From NCBI GenBank assembly GCA_051984675.1, contig JBPYFK010000008.1:128612-192611 (forward strand): DNA of 64,000 bases, read 5' to 3'. The translations under genes and the position numbers were made by a program. The notes below the pieces were generated by a model. The model had not been told where the DNA came from, did no database searches, and was given only the letters and a program-made list of their open reading frames with translations. Source of the stretch: JBPYFK01 sp051984675 (GTDB taxonomy: Bacteria; Actinomycetota; Actinomycetes; Mycobacteriales; Pseudonocardiaceae). Within the stretch, counting starts at the first letter, position 1. Every line of letters starts with the position of its first letter. This document shows, piece by piece, positions 25,025 through 33,703 of the stretch.

Positions 25025-25705
25025 GTGAGTGGCTTACGGAACCCCCGCCGGGTGCGGCACATCGTCTGGGACTGGAACGGGACGCTGCTGGACGACAATG
25101 ACGCGGTCGTCGCTGCGGTGAACACGGTGTGCGCCGAGTTCGGCAGAGAGGCGATTGACCTCGCCCACTGGCGCTCGGTGTTCAGCCGTCCGCTCACGCA
25201 GTGCTACGAGCGGTTGCTGGAGCGTGAGCTGGACGCGGAGGACTGGGCTCGTATCGACCTCCGCTACCACCACGCGTACCGCGACCTGCTGCACACGACC
25301 AGGCTTGCCGACGGTGTCCCGGACGTGCTGGAAGAGTGGGGTTCGGACGGCAACAGTCAGTCGTTGCTGTCCATGTGGTTCCACGACGAACTGGTGTCCC
25401 TGGTGACCGAACTCGGGTTGATCGGGCTGTTCGAACGGGTCGACGGCCTGCGGGAGGACATCGGCGGTGGTTCGAAGGCTGCCCACCTCGCCGAGCACGT
25501 GCGCGCGATCGGCGTCGACCCGACCGAGGTCGTTCTCATCGGAGACGTCGCCGACGACGCCCATGCGGCCGAGCAGGTCGGCGCCAGCTGCGTGCTGCTC
25601 ACCACCGGAGTGATGCGGCGCGCGAAGTTGGAGGCGACCGGGTTCCCGGTCGCGGACTCGGTCCCGCAGGCCGTCAGCCGGATCTACGCGGAGTTGGCCG
25701 CCTGA
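25025..25705 (+). CDS. HAD family hydrolase (phosphoglycolate phosphatase-like)
   Basis: A 226-residue haloacid-dehalogenase phosphatase. Motif I is WDWNGTLLDDND (nucleophile and general-acid Asp equivalents; the usual DxDGT is DWNGT here), the cap follows, and the late VVLIGDVADDAHAAEQVG block gives motif IV. Substrate unknown. GTG 25025 starts 32 bp after recX, so it may be part of the same transcript. It is convergent with eda. Confidence 0.85.
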   Translation: MSGLRNPRRVRHIVWDWNGTLLDDNDAVVAAVNTVCAEFGREAIDLAHWRSVFSRPLTQCYERLLERELDAEDWARIDLRYHHAYRDLLHTTRLADGVPDVLEEWGSDGNSQSLLSMWFHDELVSLVTELGLIGLFERVDGLREDIGGGSKAAHLAEHVRAIGVDPTEVVLIGDVADDAHAAEQVGASCVLLTTGVMRRAKLEATGFPVADSVPQAVSRIYAELAA

Positions 25706-25732
25706 TCATCGCGCCCCGCACCTCCGGTGGGT

Positions 25733-26371
25733 TCAGCGCAGCGCTGCCGCTTCCCGGGCGAACGCTTCGACCTGCCCCCAGTCGCGCGCCGCGAGCACGT
25801 CCTTCGGGGTGAGCCAGGACCCTCCGACGCAGGGCACGTTGGGCAGCGCCAGGTACTTCCGGGCCGTGTCGTGGCCGATCCCGCCGGTGGGGCAGAACCG
25901 TAGGTGCGGCAACGGTCCCGCGATCGCCTTGAGGTAGGGGACGCCTCCGCTGGGCTCGGCGGGGAAGAACTTCAGCGCGGTGAGGCCGCGCTCGGCCAGC
26001 AGCATCGCCTCCGACACGGTGCTGACGCCGGGCAGGAAGGGCAGGCCCGTTCCCGTCAGCTCGTCCAGCAGCTTCGGGGTCGTCCCCGGCGTCACCAGGT
26101 AGCGCGCCCCTGCCTTCGCGGCTTGGTCGGCTTGGCCGGGTTCGGTGATGGTGCCGGCACCGACGACGACCTCGGGTACGTCCCCGGCGATCCGCTCGAT
26201 CGCCGGGAGCGCGGCGGACGTGCGCAGGGTGACCTCGATCGTGCGGATACCTCCGCGCAGCAACGCTTGCGCGACCGGCACCGCGTGCTCGACGTCGTCG
26301 AGCACGGCTACCGGGACAACCGGGCTGGTAGCGAGCACGTCCGATGCGGTTGGTGCGGATTCGGCTGTCAT
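25733..26371 (-). CDS. eda: 2-dehydro-3-deoxy-phosphogluconate (KDPG) aldolase
   Basis: A 212-residue class I aldolase cleaving KDPG to pyruvate and glyceraldehyde 3-phosphate, the second Entner-Doudoroff step. The catalytic Glu lies in GGIRTIEVTLRT and the Schiff-base Lys in GLTALKFFPAEP; GAGTIT and CPTGGI complete the active site. ATG 26371 begins MTAESAPT; the open frame continues upstream only over the end of edd. It is 43 bp downstream of edd and almost certainly in the same operon. Confidence 0.95.
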   Translation of the reverse strand: MTAESAPTASDVLATSPVVPVAVLDDVEHAVPVAQALLRGGIRTIEVTLRTSAALPAIERIAGDVPEVVVGAGTITEPGQADQAAKAGARYLVTPGTTPKLLDELTGTGLPFLPGVSTVSEAMLLAERGLTALKFFPAEPSGGVPYLKAIAGPLPHLRFCPTGGIGHDTARKYLALPNVPCVGGSWLTPKDVLAARDWGQVEAFAREAAALR

Positions 26372-26414
26372 GGCTGCAGTTGTCCGTTCGGAGAAGGTCA
26401 GCGTTTCCAGGAGA

Positions 26415-28271
26415 TCAGGCGGAGACGTCGGCCGGTTCGTGGGCCGGGCTGACGAGGGAGAAGACGCTCGCACCCCGGTCCGCTGAGCCGACGGCCTGCC
26501 GCATCGGCGTGAACAGCTCACGCCCGGTGCCGTGCTGGACCAGCGGCGTGGCCGGCGCGGGTTCCCGGGCTGCCAGCTCACTGTCCGGCACCAGTGCTTC
26601 GAGGGTTCCTCGGTCCGCGTCCATCCGCAGGATGTCGCCATCGCGCAGCTTGGCCAGCGCCGCGCCGTCAGCGGCTTCCGGGGTGAGCTGGATCGCGGCC
26701 GGAACCTTCCCGGAAGCGCCGGACATCCGGCCGTCGGTGACCAGGGCGACCTGGTAGCCCCGGTCCATCAGCACGCCCAGTGCCGGGGTGAGTCCGTGCA
26801 GTTCGGGCATACCGTTGGCGCGGGGACCCTGGTTGCGGATCACGACGACCACGTCGTGGTCGAGTTCGCCGGCGCGGAAGGCGTCGGTGAATTCCTGTTG
26901 GTCGGTGAACACGCGCGCCGGGGCCGTGATGCGACGGTGCTCCGGTCGTACGGCGGAGACCTTGATGATGGAGCGGCCGACGTTGCCGTCCAGCACCCGA
27001 AGCCCGCCTTCGGCGGAGAACGGGTCGTCCACGCCCCGCAGCACGTCGGTGTCCAGGCTGCGCCTCGGCGCTTCGCGCCACACCAGCTCGTCACCCCTCA
27101 GGAACGGTTGCTGCCGGTAGCGGTCGAGGCCGTCGCCGGCCACCGTGCGTACGTCCGGGTGGAGCAGCCCCGCGTCCAGCAGCTCGCCTACCAGCGTCTG
27201 CACACCACCGGCGGCGGCGAAGTGGTTGATGTCGGCTGTCCCGTTCGGGTAGACGCGGGTCAGCAGCGGCACGACAGCGGACAGATCGGCGAAGTCGTCC
27301 CAGGTCAGTTGGATTCCGGCGGCGGCGGCGACCGCGACGAGGTGCATCGTGTGGTTGGTGGACCCACCGGTGGCCAGCAGCGCGATCACTGCGTTGACCA
27401 CCGCGCGCTCGTCGACCACCTCGCCGATCGGCGTGTACTCGGGCCCGCTGGAGATCTCGACGGCGCGGCGGGCCGCCGCTTCGGTCAGCGCCTTGCGTAA
27501 CGGCGTTCCGGGCTGCACGAAACTGGACCCTGGCAGGTGCAGTCCCATGACCTCTACGACGAGCTGGTTGGAGTTCGCGGTGCCGTAGAAGGTGCAGGTG
27601 CCAGGGGAGTGGTACGAGGCGGCTTCGGCTTCGAGCAGCTCCTCGCGGGTGGCCTTGCCTTCGGCGAACAGCTGCCGGATGCGGGTCTTTTCGGCGTTGG
27701 GCAAGCCGGAGGGCATCGGGCCCGCGGGCACGAGAAGGGTCGGCAGATGCCCGAAGGACAGCCCGCCGATCAGCAGCCCCGGCACGATCTTGTCGCACAC
27801 ACCGAGCAGCAACGCGCCGTCGAACATCTCGTGCGACAGTGCCACAGCGGTCGCCATGGCGATGACCTCGCGGGAGAACAGCGACAGTTCCATGCCGGTC
27901 CGCCCCTGGGTGATCCCGTCACACATCGCGGGGACGCCGCCGGCGAACTGGCCCACACCGCCGGCTGCCCGGAGGGCGTCCTTGATCCATGCTGGGAACT
28001 GCTCGTAGGGCTTGTGGGCGGAGAGCATGTCGTTGTAGGCGGACACGATCGCGAAACCCGGCTTGGCCAGACCCTTCAGCGCGCTGCGGTCGGAACCCGC
28101 GCAGGCGGCGAAGCCGTGCGCGAGGTTCCCGCAGCCCATGCTGGCGCGAGCGGGTCGATCGGTGTTGGCGGCGGCGTGAATCCGGTCCAGGTACGCGCGC
28201 CGGGTGTGCTCGCTGCGCTGGGCGATCCGTTCGGTGACCTCGCGGACCTTGGGGTGGATGGGCTGCGCCAT
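26415..28271 (-). CDS. edd: Phosphogluconate dehydratase
   Basis: A 618-residue IlvD/Edd-family dehydratase converting 6-phosphogluconate to KDPG. The conserved cysteines for the [4Fe-4S] cluster fall in SMGCGNLAHGFAAC, GVCDKIVPG and PGTCTFYGTANSNQ, and the family C-terminal YQVALVTDGRMSGASGKVPAAIQL is intact. The length fits Edd rather than dihydroxyacid dehydratase (IlvD, ~560-620), and the partner eda confirms it. ATG 28271 is the start. No Entner-Doudoroff regulator gene lies beside it. Confidence 0.95.
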   Translation of the reverse strand: MAQPIHPKVREVTERIAQRSEHTRRAYLDRIHAAANTDRPARASMGCGNLAHGFAACAGSDRSALKGLAKPGFAIVSAYNDMLSAHKPYEQFPAWIKDALRAAGGVGQFAGGVPAMCDGITQGRTGMELSLFSREVIAMATAVALSHEMFDGALLLGVCDKIVPGLLIGGLSFGHLPTLLVPAGPMPSGLPNAEKTRIRQLFAEGKATREELLEAEAASYHSPGTCTFYGTANSNQLVVEVMGLHLPGSSFVQPGTPLRKALTEAAARRAVEISSGPEYTPIGEVVDERAVVNAVIALLATGGSTNHTMHLVAVAAAAGIQLTWDDFADLSAVVPLLTRVYPNGTADINHFAAAGGVQTLVGELLDAGLLHPDVRTVAGDGLDRYRQQPFLRGDELVWREAPRRSLDTDVLRGVDDPFSAEGGLRVLDGNVGRSIIKVSAVRPEHRRITAPARVFTDQQEFTDAFRAGELDHDVVVVIRNQGPRANGMPELHGLTPALGVLMDRGYQVALVTDGRMSGASGKVPAAIQLTPEAADGAALAKLRDGDILRMDADRGTLEALVPDSELAAREPAPATPLVQHGTGRELFTPMRQAVGSADRGASVFSLVSPAHEPADVSA

Positions 28272-28550
28272 TCGTCGTTTCCTCCCGACTGCGAATCAGC
28301 CACGTGTGCGATCAAGGGAGAGTGCGACGTCGTTGGCGCCTCCAGGCCCGTACCAGCGGCCAACACTAATCCGTGTGACCTGGATTTCAAAACCGATCCA
28401 GCTCGTCACGATCCGCCGACGCGATCATATTCGCACGTCAGACGCCTTTCGGTGAGGTAAGCGATCGTTCGAATCTGGTACCGCCAGGTGATCGATGGAG
28501 TCCGTTCGGGGGACACGCCGGTCCGGTCTCCTGGACACCGGTTACGGGCT

Positions 28551-29219
28551 GTGGCGAAGATGATGTTCATGCGGATGTGGGTGTGGGTGAGCGCGCTGGT
28601 GTCCTGCCTGGCGTTGTCGGGTTGCGGCGGTCAGCAACCGGCTGGAGCGCCTACCACCGGTGCTGCTCCACCGCCGGCACCGCCAGCGGGCGGGAGCCAG
28701 GCTCAGCCTCCCGGAAACCAGGTGGACCTCCCCGGTGGCTCGGTCGACCTGCACGTCTCGCCGACGATCGAGCACATCAAGCAGCGCGGTGAGCTCGTCG
28801 TCGGGTTGAGCCAGGGCGACCCGCATTTCGCCGCACGCGACGACATGGGCCACTTCACCGGTTTCGACGTGGAGTTCGCCCACGTCCTGGCCTCGGAGCT
28901 CGGACTGAACGGGGGGCAGGTGGCGTTCAAGATGCTGCCTCCCACGCTCCAAGGTCAGGCCGTGTCCACCGGCAGCATCGACCTGCAGTTCGGCGTCGAT
29001 GCGAACAAGCCTGGATTCGTCACGGTCGGGCCCTACGTGATCGCTTCCGGCGCGCGACCCGAGCACCTCATCGGCATCAACGATCACGACCCGGCGATGC
29101 GGGATCAGCTGCAGCGAGTTCTGGACGCCACTGTCGCGGATGGCAGCTGGCAGCGCACCTACAACGCGACGCTGGGACCTGCGGGAATACCGGCACATCC
29201 ACCCGAACACGGTCGGTGA
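28551..29219 (+). CDS. Solute-binding family 3 lipoprotein, truncated domain
   Basis: A 222-residue lipoprotein. The signal ends in the lipobox LALSGC; a Pro/Ala/Gly-rich linker precedes IKQRGELVVGLSQGDPHFAARDD...GFDVEFAHVLASELGL, lobe I of a family 3 (amino-acid type) solute-binding protein. After VTVGPYVIASGARPEHLIGINDHDP the sequence jumps to the family's C-terminal helix (MRDQLQRVLDATVADGSWQRTYNATLG). The ~90 residues that make lobe II are missing, so it cannot form the usual two-lobe clamp. GTG 28551 or ATG 28560 is the start. No permease or ATPase gene is adjacent. Confidence 0.72.
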   Translation: MAKMMFMRMWVWVSALVSCLALSGCGGQQPAGAPTTGAAPPPAPPAGGSQAQPPGNQVDLPGGSVDLHVSPTIEHIKQRGELVVGLSQGDPHFAARDDMGHFTGFDVEFAHVLASELGLNGGQVAFKMLPPTLQGQAVSTGSIDLQFGVDANKPGFVTVGPYVIASGARPEHLIGINDHDPAMRDQLQRVLDATVADGSWQRTYNATLGPAGIPAHPPEHGR

Positions 29220-29284
29220 TCGATCGGCCCGCGCCTTCCCGGGCGGGGTGAAACCGCAACCTGACCAGGCGCTACCGTGGAACG

Positions 29285-30796
29285 GTGAGCACGGCTGAAG
29301 GCGTCAAGACCTACCAAGTCCGCACATACGGCTGCCAGATGAACGTGCACGACTCCGAGCGGCTCGCGGGGCTGCTGGAGGACGCCGGCTATGCCCGCGC
29401 GGCCGAGGACGTCGTGCCGGATGTCGTGGTGTTCAACACATGCGCGGTGCGGGAGAACGCCGACAACCGTCTCTACGGCAATCTCGGCCACCTGCGGCCG
29501 ACCAAGGACGCCCATCCCGGGATGCAGATCGCCGTGGGCGGGTGCCTGGCGCAGAAGGATCGCGGCGAGATCGTCAAACGTGCTCCGTGGGTGGACGTCG
29601 TCTTCGGTACCCACAACATCGGTTCGCTGCCCACCCTGCTGGAGCGTGCCCGGCACAACCAGGAGGCCCAGGTCGAGATCCTGGAGGCGCTCGACGTCTT
29701 TCCGTCGACGCTGCCGGCGCGGCGCGAGTCGGCCTACTCGGGCTGGGTGTCGATCTCGGTCGGCTGCAACAACACGTGCACGTTCTGCATCGTGCCGTCG
29801 TTGCGGGGCAAAGAGAAGGACCGCCGTCCCGGAGACGTGCTCGCCGAGGTTCAGGCGCTGGTGGACGAGGGCGTGCTGGAAGTGACGCTGCTCGGGCAGA
29901 ACGTCAACTCCTACGGTGTGGAGTTCGGCGACCGCTACGCCTTCGGCAAGCTCCTGCGCTCCTGTGGTGACGTCCCGGGCCTGGAGCGGGTCCGGTTCAC
30001 CTCGCCGCATCCGAGGGACTTCACCGACGACGTCATCGAGGCGATGGCCGAGACCCCGAACGTCTGCCCCCAGCTGCACATGCCATTGCAGTCCGGTTCG
30101 GACCGGACGCTGAAAGCGATGCGGCGGTCCTACCGCAGCGACCGTTACCTGGACATCCTGCGCAAGGTGCGCGAGGCGATGCCGAACGCGGCGATCACGA
30201 CCGACATCATCGTCGGCTTCCCTGGGGAGACCGAGGAGGACTTCCAGGCGACCTTGGACGTGGTCCGGGAGGCCCGCTTCGCGAGCGCCTTCACCTTCCA
30301 GTACTCCAAGCGCCCCGGCACCCCGGCCGCTGGGATGGGTGAGCAGGTGCCCAAGGAGGTCGTCCAGGAGCGCTACGACCGGCTCGTGCGGCTGCAGAAC
30401 GACATCTCCTGGGAGGAGAACAAGCGCTTGGTGGGAGGCACCGTCGAGCTGCTGGTCGCGGAAGGTGAAGGCCGCAAGGACACCGAGACACACCGGATGT
30501 CCGGCCGTGCCCGCGACGGCCGGCTCGTGCATTTCACCCCGACGGGGGCTGTGGACGGCGAGCTCCGGCCTGGTGACGTGGTGCACGTCGACATCAGCCG
30601 GGCGGCGCCACACCACCTTGTCGCCGACGGCGAGGTACTCGCGCACCGGCGGACCCGGGCGGGGGATCATTGGGAGGCCGGGGAGCGGCCGAAGACCTCT
30701 GGTGTGAGCCTGGGTTTGCCGTCGTTCGGGGCGCCCGCACAGATGCCCACCGAACAGCCGGCCGCGAGTTCCGAGAGCAAGGGGTGTTCCTGTTGA
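29285..30796 (+). CDS. miaB: tRNA-2-methylthio-N6-dimethylallyladenosine synthase
   Basis: A 503-residue methylthiotransferase adding a methylthio group to i6A37 of tRNAs. The N-terminal UPF0004 domain has its three cluster cysteines in GCQMN, NTCAVRE and GGCLAQ. The radical-SAM domain has GCNNTCTFCIVPS near residue 160 (CxxxCxxC), and a C-terminal TRAM domain follows. MiaB acts after MiaA, encoded 2.9 kb downstream. GTG 29285 is the start. The extreme C-terminus (after the TRAM) is a nonconserved ~60-residue tail ending in SKGCSC. The next gene begins within the stop codon (TTGA). Confidence 0.95.
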   Translation: MSTAEGVKTYQVRTYGCQMNVHDSERLAGLLEDAGYARAAEDVVPDVVVFNTCAVRENADNRLYGNLGHLRPTKDAHPGMQIAVGGCLAQKDRGEIVKRAPWVDVVFGTHNIGSLPTLLERARHNQEAQVEILEALDVFPSTLPARRESAYSGWVSISVGCNNTCTFCIVPSLRGKEKDRRPGDVLAEVQALVDEGVLEVTLLGQNVNSYGVEFGDRYAFGKLLRSCGDVPGLERVRFTSPHPRDFTDDVIEAMAETPNVCPQLHMPLQSGSDRTLKAMRRSYRSDRYLDILRKVREAMPNAAITTDIIVGFPGETEEDFQATLDVVREARFASAFTFQYSKRPGTPAAGMGEQVPKEVVQERYDRLVRLQNDISWEENKRLVGGTVELLVAEGEGRKDTETHRMSGRARDGRLVHFTPTGAVDGELRPGDVVHVDISRAAPHHLVADGEVLAHRRTRAGDHWEAGERPKTSGVSLGLPSFGAPAQMPTEQPAASSESKGCSC

Positions 30797-31251
30797 CCAG
30801 TGACCGTGAGGCTTCCGCGGAACTGTCGAGGACCGAGCGGGAGCTCAGCCGCAGGTTCGACCCCGGATCGACGGCGCTGGTCATCGTCGGCGTGATGCTG
30901 GTCCTGGCACTGTGCTCGGTGCTGCCGTGGGTCGGCCGCGCCACCGGGTGGGAGATTCTGCTGGGCCAGGCCGATCCGGGCTTGAACATCGGCCTGCTGC
31001 CCAGACTGTTCTCGATCAACTCGACCATCGCCGGCATTCTGCTGAGCACGCTCGCGCTGACCACCCGGTGGTGGCCGCTGTCGTGGGCCGCCGCGATGGG
31101 CTGCGGGATGGTGTCCCTCGAAGGCCTGCTGGCGATCTGGTCCCGGCAGACCAACGCGGTCGCGGGACCGTCGTTCGGGCTGGTCCTCGCGGTGATCAGC
31201 ATGTTCGTGATCGCCAGCCAGTGGCTGCGAATCGCCTGGTCCCGGCCCTGA
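30793..31251 (+). CDS. Rv2732c-like membrane protein
   Basis: A 152-residue protein with about four hydrophobic helices (VIVGVMLVLALCSVLPWVG, NSTIAGILLSTLALT, WAAAMGCGMVSLEGLL, GLVLAVISMFVIASQWL) after a short charged N-terminus. It matches Rv2732c by position next to miaB. Start TTG 30793 overlaps the miaB stop (TTGA) and has AAGGGG at 30779-30784 with 8-nt spacing; GTG 30784 is the alternative. The function is unknown. Coupling to miaB is seen at sequence level. Confidence 0.8.
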   Translation: MTSDREASAELSRTERELSRRFDPGSTALVIVGVMLVLALCSVLPWVGRATGWEILLGQADPGLNIGLLPRLFSINSTIAGILLSTLALTTRWWPLSWAAAMGCGMVSLEGLLAIWSRQTNAVAGPSFGLVLAVISMFVIASQWLRIAWSRP

Positions 31252-31278
31252 TCCGCGACAACCACTCCTTGACAACCA

Positions 31279-31311
31279 CCCCTGACACCCGCCTGCTTCG
31301 GATGTCAGGGG
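31279..31311. terminator. Hairpin terminator between convergent genes
   Basis: CCCCTGACA (31279-31287) and TGTCAGGGG (31303-31311) form a 9-bp stem with a 15-nt loop, between the convergent Rv2732c-like gene and DUF349 gene. There is no U-run, as is usual in high-GC actinomycetes. Confidence 0.65.
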
Positions 31312-31342
31312 CGTTCGGATGTCCGGGGGCGTGTACCCGCCG

Positions 31343-32677
31343 TCAGCGGCTGGCCAGCGCGTTCTCCGCTGCCGCGAGCCACTCGCGCCATTGCTGCGCC
31401 TGCTCTTCGGCCTGCTTCGCTCGGCGCTCGTCGCCGGCGGCACGCGCCTTGGCCGCCTGCGACTCGAACTGCTCCACCCGTTCACGGAACTGGTCCACGC
31501 GGGCCTGGGCTTCCGGGTCGGTGCGGCGCCATTGGGCGTCGCTGGCGGACCGAATCCGGTCGGCCACCGTCCGCAGGCGGCCTTCCAGCTCGCGCACCCG
31601 GTCCTTGGGAACCTTGCCGATCTCGTCCCACCGAGCCTGCAGCTTGTGCAGGTGCTCCTGCGCGGACCTTGGGTCCTGCGAGGGATCGAGCTGCTCGGCC
31701 TCAGCGAGTAGGGCCTCCTTCTGCCGGGCGTTCTCGGTGAACTCGGCCTCCCGCTCGTCGTACGCCGCCGACCGCCTGCTGAAGAAGCGGTCCTGAGCTG
31801 CGCGGAAGCGTTGCCACAAGGCTTCGTCGGCGTCCTTGGGCGCGCGACCCACGGTCTTCCACTCCGACATGAGCTGCTTGTAGCGGGCGGCGGTCGGTCC
31901 CCAGTCCTCGGACTCGCTCAGCGCCTCCGCCTCCTCGACGAGCTCCTGCTTGCGGACCTTGGCATTGGCGCGCTGGCGGTCCAGCTCGGCGAAGTGCGAG
32001 CCGCGCCGGCGGTTGAAGGCGTCCCGCGCCTTCGAGAACCGCCGCCACAGCTGCTCGTCGGTCTTGCGGTCCACTCCGCGCACGGACTTCCACTCGTCCA
32101 GGATCTCGCGTAGCCGGTCGCCGGCGGTCTTCCACTGGGTGGCCTCGGCGGCGATCTGCTCCGCCTCGACGACGAGGGCTTCCTTGCGGGCCACCGCCTC
32201 CGCTCTGGCCCGCTCGCGTTCCGCCTTGGCCTCGGCCACGGTCTGCTCGGCACGCTGCACGAGGTGGTCGGCACGGGCGCGCAGGCTGGCGAGATCACCG
32301 ACGACGGCGGCGGTGTCCAGACCGTCGCGCAGGTGCTTGGCGCTGCTCAGCGCTTGCTTCGGGTCCCCGGCGTGGGTGGACAGGCGGGTTTCCAGCAGCT
32401 CGACCTCGGTGCGCAAGTCGTCGAACTTGCGGGCGAAGTGGGCGAGACCCTCGGCCGTGTCACCGGCTTGCCACGAGCCCACCGCGCGTTCGCCCTCGTC
32501 CGTGTTGACGTAGACCGTGCCGTCGGAGTCCACCCGACCCCAGCGGGACGGGTTCGAGGAGGCTTTGGGCACGGCCGGCGGAGTCGTCCCGGCATGGCCG
32601 GCGGTCGAGTCCCCGGCCACAGGGCGGGATGCCGCATTCGTGTCCGTTGGCTCGGGGGTCGTTTCCTGGTGCGTCAT
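31343..32677 (-). CDS. DUF349 coiled-coil protein, Rv2731-like
   Basis: A 444-residue, highly charged helical protein with repeated DUF349 units (SEWKTVGRAP...EALWQRFRAAQDRFFSRR, DEWKSVRGVDRKTDEQLWRRFSKARDAFNRRR, and a third in QARWDEIGKVPKDRVRELEGRLR). It is Glu/Arg/Ala-rich and predicted to be coiled coil. Rv2731 has the same position next to Rv2732c. DUF349 proteins have no settled function; some bind nucleic acids. ATG 32677 has GAGGAAG six nt upstream, so the longer frame to 32875 is not used. A large G/C-rich divergent gap of 296 bp follows upstream. Confidence 0.85.
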   Translation of the reverse strand: MTHQETTPEPTDTNAASRPVAGDSTAGHAGTTPPAVPKASSNPSRWGRVDSDGTVYVNTDEGERAVGSWQAGDTAEGLAHFARKFDDLRTEVELLETRLSTHAGDPKQALSSAKHLRDGLDTAAVVGDLASLRARADHLVQRAEQTVAEAKAERERARAEAVARKEALVVEAEQIAAEATQWKTAGDRLREILDEWKSVRGVDRKTDEQLWRRFSKARDAFNRRRGSHFAELDRQRANAKVRKQELVEEAEALSESEDWGPTAARYKQLMSEWKTVGRAPKDADEALWQRFRAAQDRFFSRRSAAYDEREAEFTENARQKEALLAEAEQLDPSQDPRSAQEHLHKLQARWDEIGKVPKDRVRELEGRLRTVADRIRSASDAQWRRTDPEAQARVDQFRERVEQFESQAAKARAAGDERRAKQAEEQAQQWREWLAAAENALASR

Positions 32678-32973
32678 AGCCGGCTTCCTCCTTGCGTGCC
32701 CGCTGTAAGTGCTCGTGTCGCCCACGAGCGCCCCGCCTCGGCGGGGCCTGGCAAGCGTGGGCCCGGACTCATCGGCGGTCCGGCCCACCGTGGCGCATTG
32801 AAACAGGTCAGAGCGATTTCCGGTACTCCCGGGCAGCAGCAGCCACACACCATTGCGGTCGCCGCCCGGAGCCACGACCAGCAGAGGCCGTATGACCTGC
32901 GGTGATACCCCGCCGGTCGCCGCTGGCTCCCTGCTCGTCGCACCGTGAACCCCGGCCTCTACCGTGCACAGTT
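32678..32973. other. Divergent promoter region, no gene seen
   Basis: 296 bp between the divergent DUF349 and extradiol-dioxygenase-like genes. No ORF here keeps the local third-position bias. It holds short G/C inverted repeats such as GCCCCGCC/GGCGGGGC at 32731-32746 but no recognised operator. Confidence 0.5.
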
Positions 32974-33693
32974 GTGATCAGCCGTGCTGTCGTGGTCCCG
33001 TACCCGCCGCTGCTCGTCCCGGAACTGACCGTCGAGATCAGGCCGGAGATCGAGCAACTGCGCAGCGCCTGCCTGCGCGCCGCATCCAGTTTGACTGACT
33101 CGGCTCGCCGGTGGGCGGCGGTTGGGGTAGATCGTCACGGGCCTGTTGAACTCGCACCCGGCACGGTCGGCACATTCGCCGGGTACGGCGTGGACGTGCC
33201 GGTGGATTTCGGTGGTGAGTCCGGTGTCGTCCCGGACCCGCTCCTGCCGCTGCCCGCGCTCGTCGCCGGATGGCTGCGTGGTGAGGTGGGGGCCGACGAG
33301 GTCACGACACACCTGCTGGGGCCGGAGACGCCGGCAGCGGAGTGCCGCGAGTTCGGCGCCAGGCTTGCGAGGGATGGGGAACCGGTCGGCCTGCTCGTCC
33401 TGGCCGATGGGTCCGCGTGCCGCAGCGAACGCTCGCCGTACCCGCCGGACGACCGCGCGGAGGAGTTCGACGAGGACGTTCGGCAGGCGTTGGCAACGGC
33501 GGACCCGGATCGGCTGCTGCGGATAGATTCGCGGCTGGCGCAGGAGCTGCATGTGGAGGGACGGGCAGCTCTTCAGGTCCTCGCCGGGGCGCTTCAGGCC
33601 ACGGGCGCAGCCTGGGAGGGAGACGTGCTGTACTCCGGTACCCCTTTCGGGGTGACTTATCACGTGGCCGTGTGTTCCCGCCGTGACGCGTAG
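32974..33693 (+). CDS. Class III extradiol dioxygenase-like protein, Rv2728c-like
   Basis: A 239-residue protein with the fold of the catalytic subunit of class III (LigB-type) extradiol dioxygenases, as in Rv2728c. The N-terminal VVVPYPPLLVPEL block is typical, but the metal-binding His residues are not obvious, so it may not be a dioxygenase. GTG 32974 gives the conserved start. It lies directly before miaA, whose possible GTG 33683 start would overlap its end; the operon with miaA and dapF is the mycobacterial order. Confidence 0.72.
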   Translation: MISRAVVVPYPPLLVPELTVEIRPEIEQLRSACLRAASSLTDSARRWAAVGVDRHGPVELAPGTVGTFAGYGVDVPVDFGGESGVVPDPLLPLPALVAGWLRGEVGADEVTTHLLGPETPAAECREFGARLARDGEPVGLLVLADGSACRSERSPYPPDDRAEEFDEDVRQALATADPDRLLRIDSRLAQELHVEGRAALQVLAGALQATGAAWEGDVLYSGTPFGVTYHVAVCSRRDA

Positions 33694-33703
33694 GGTCGAT
33701 CGC

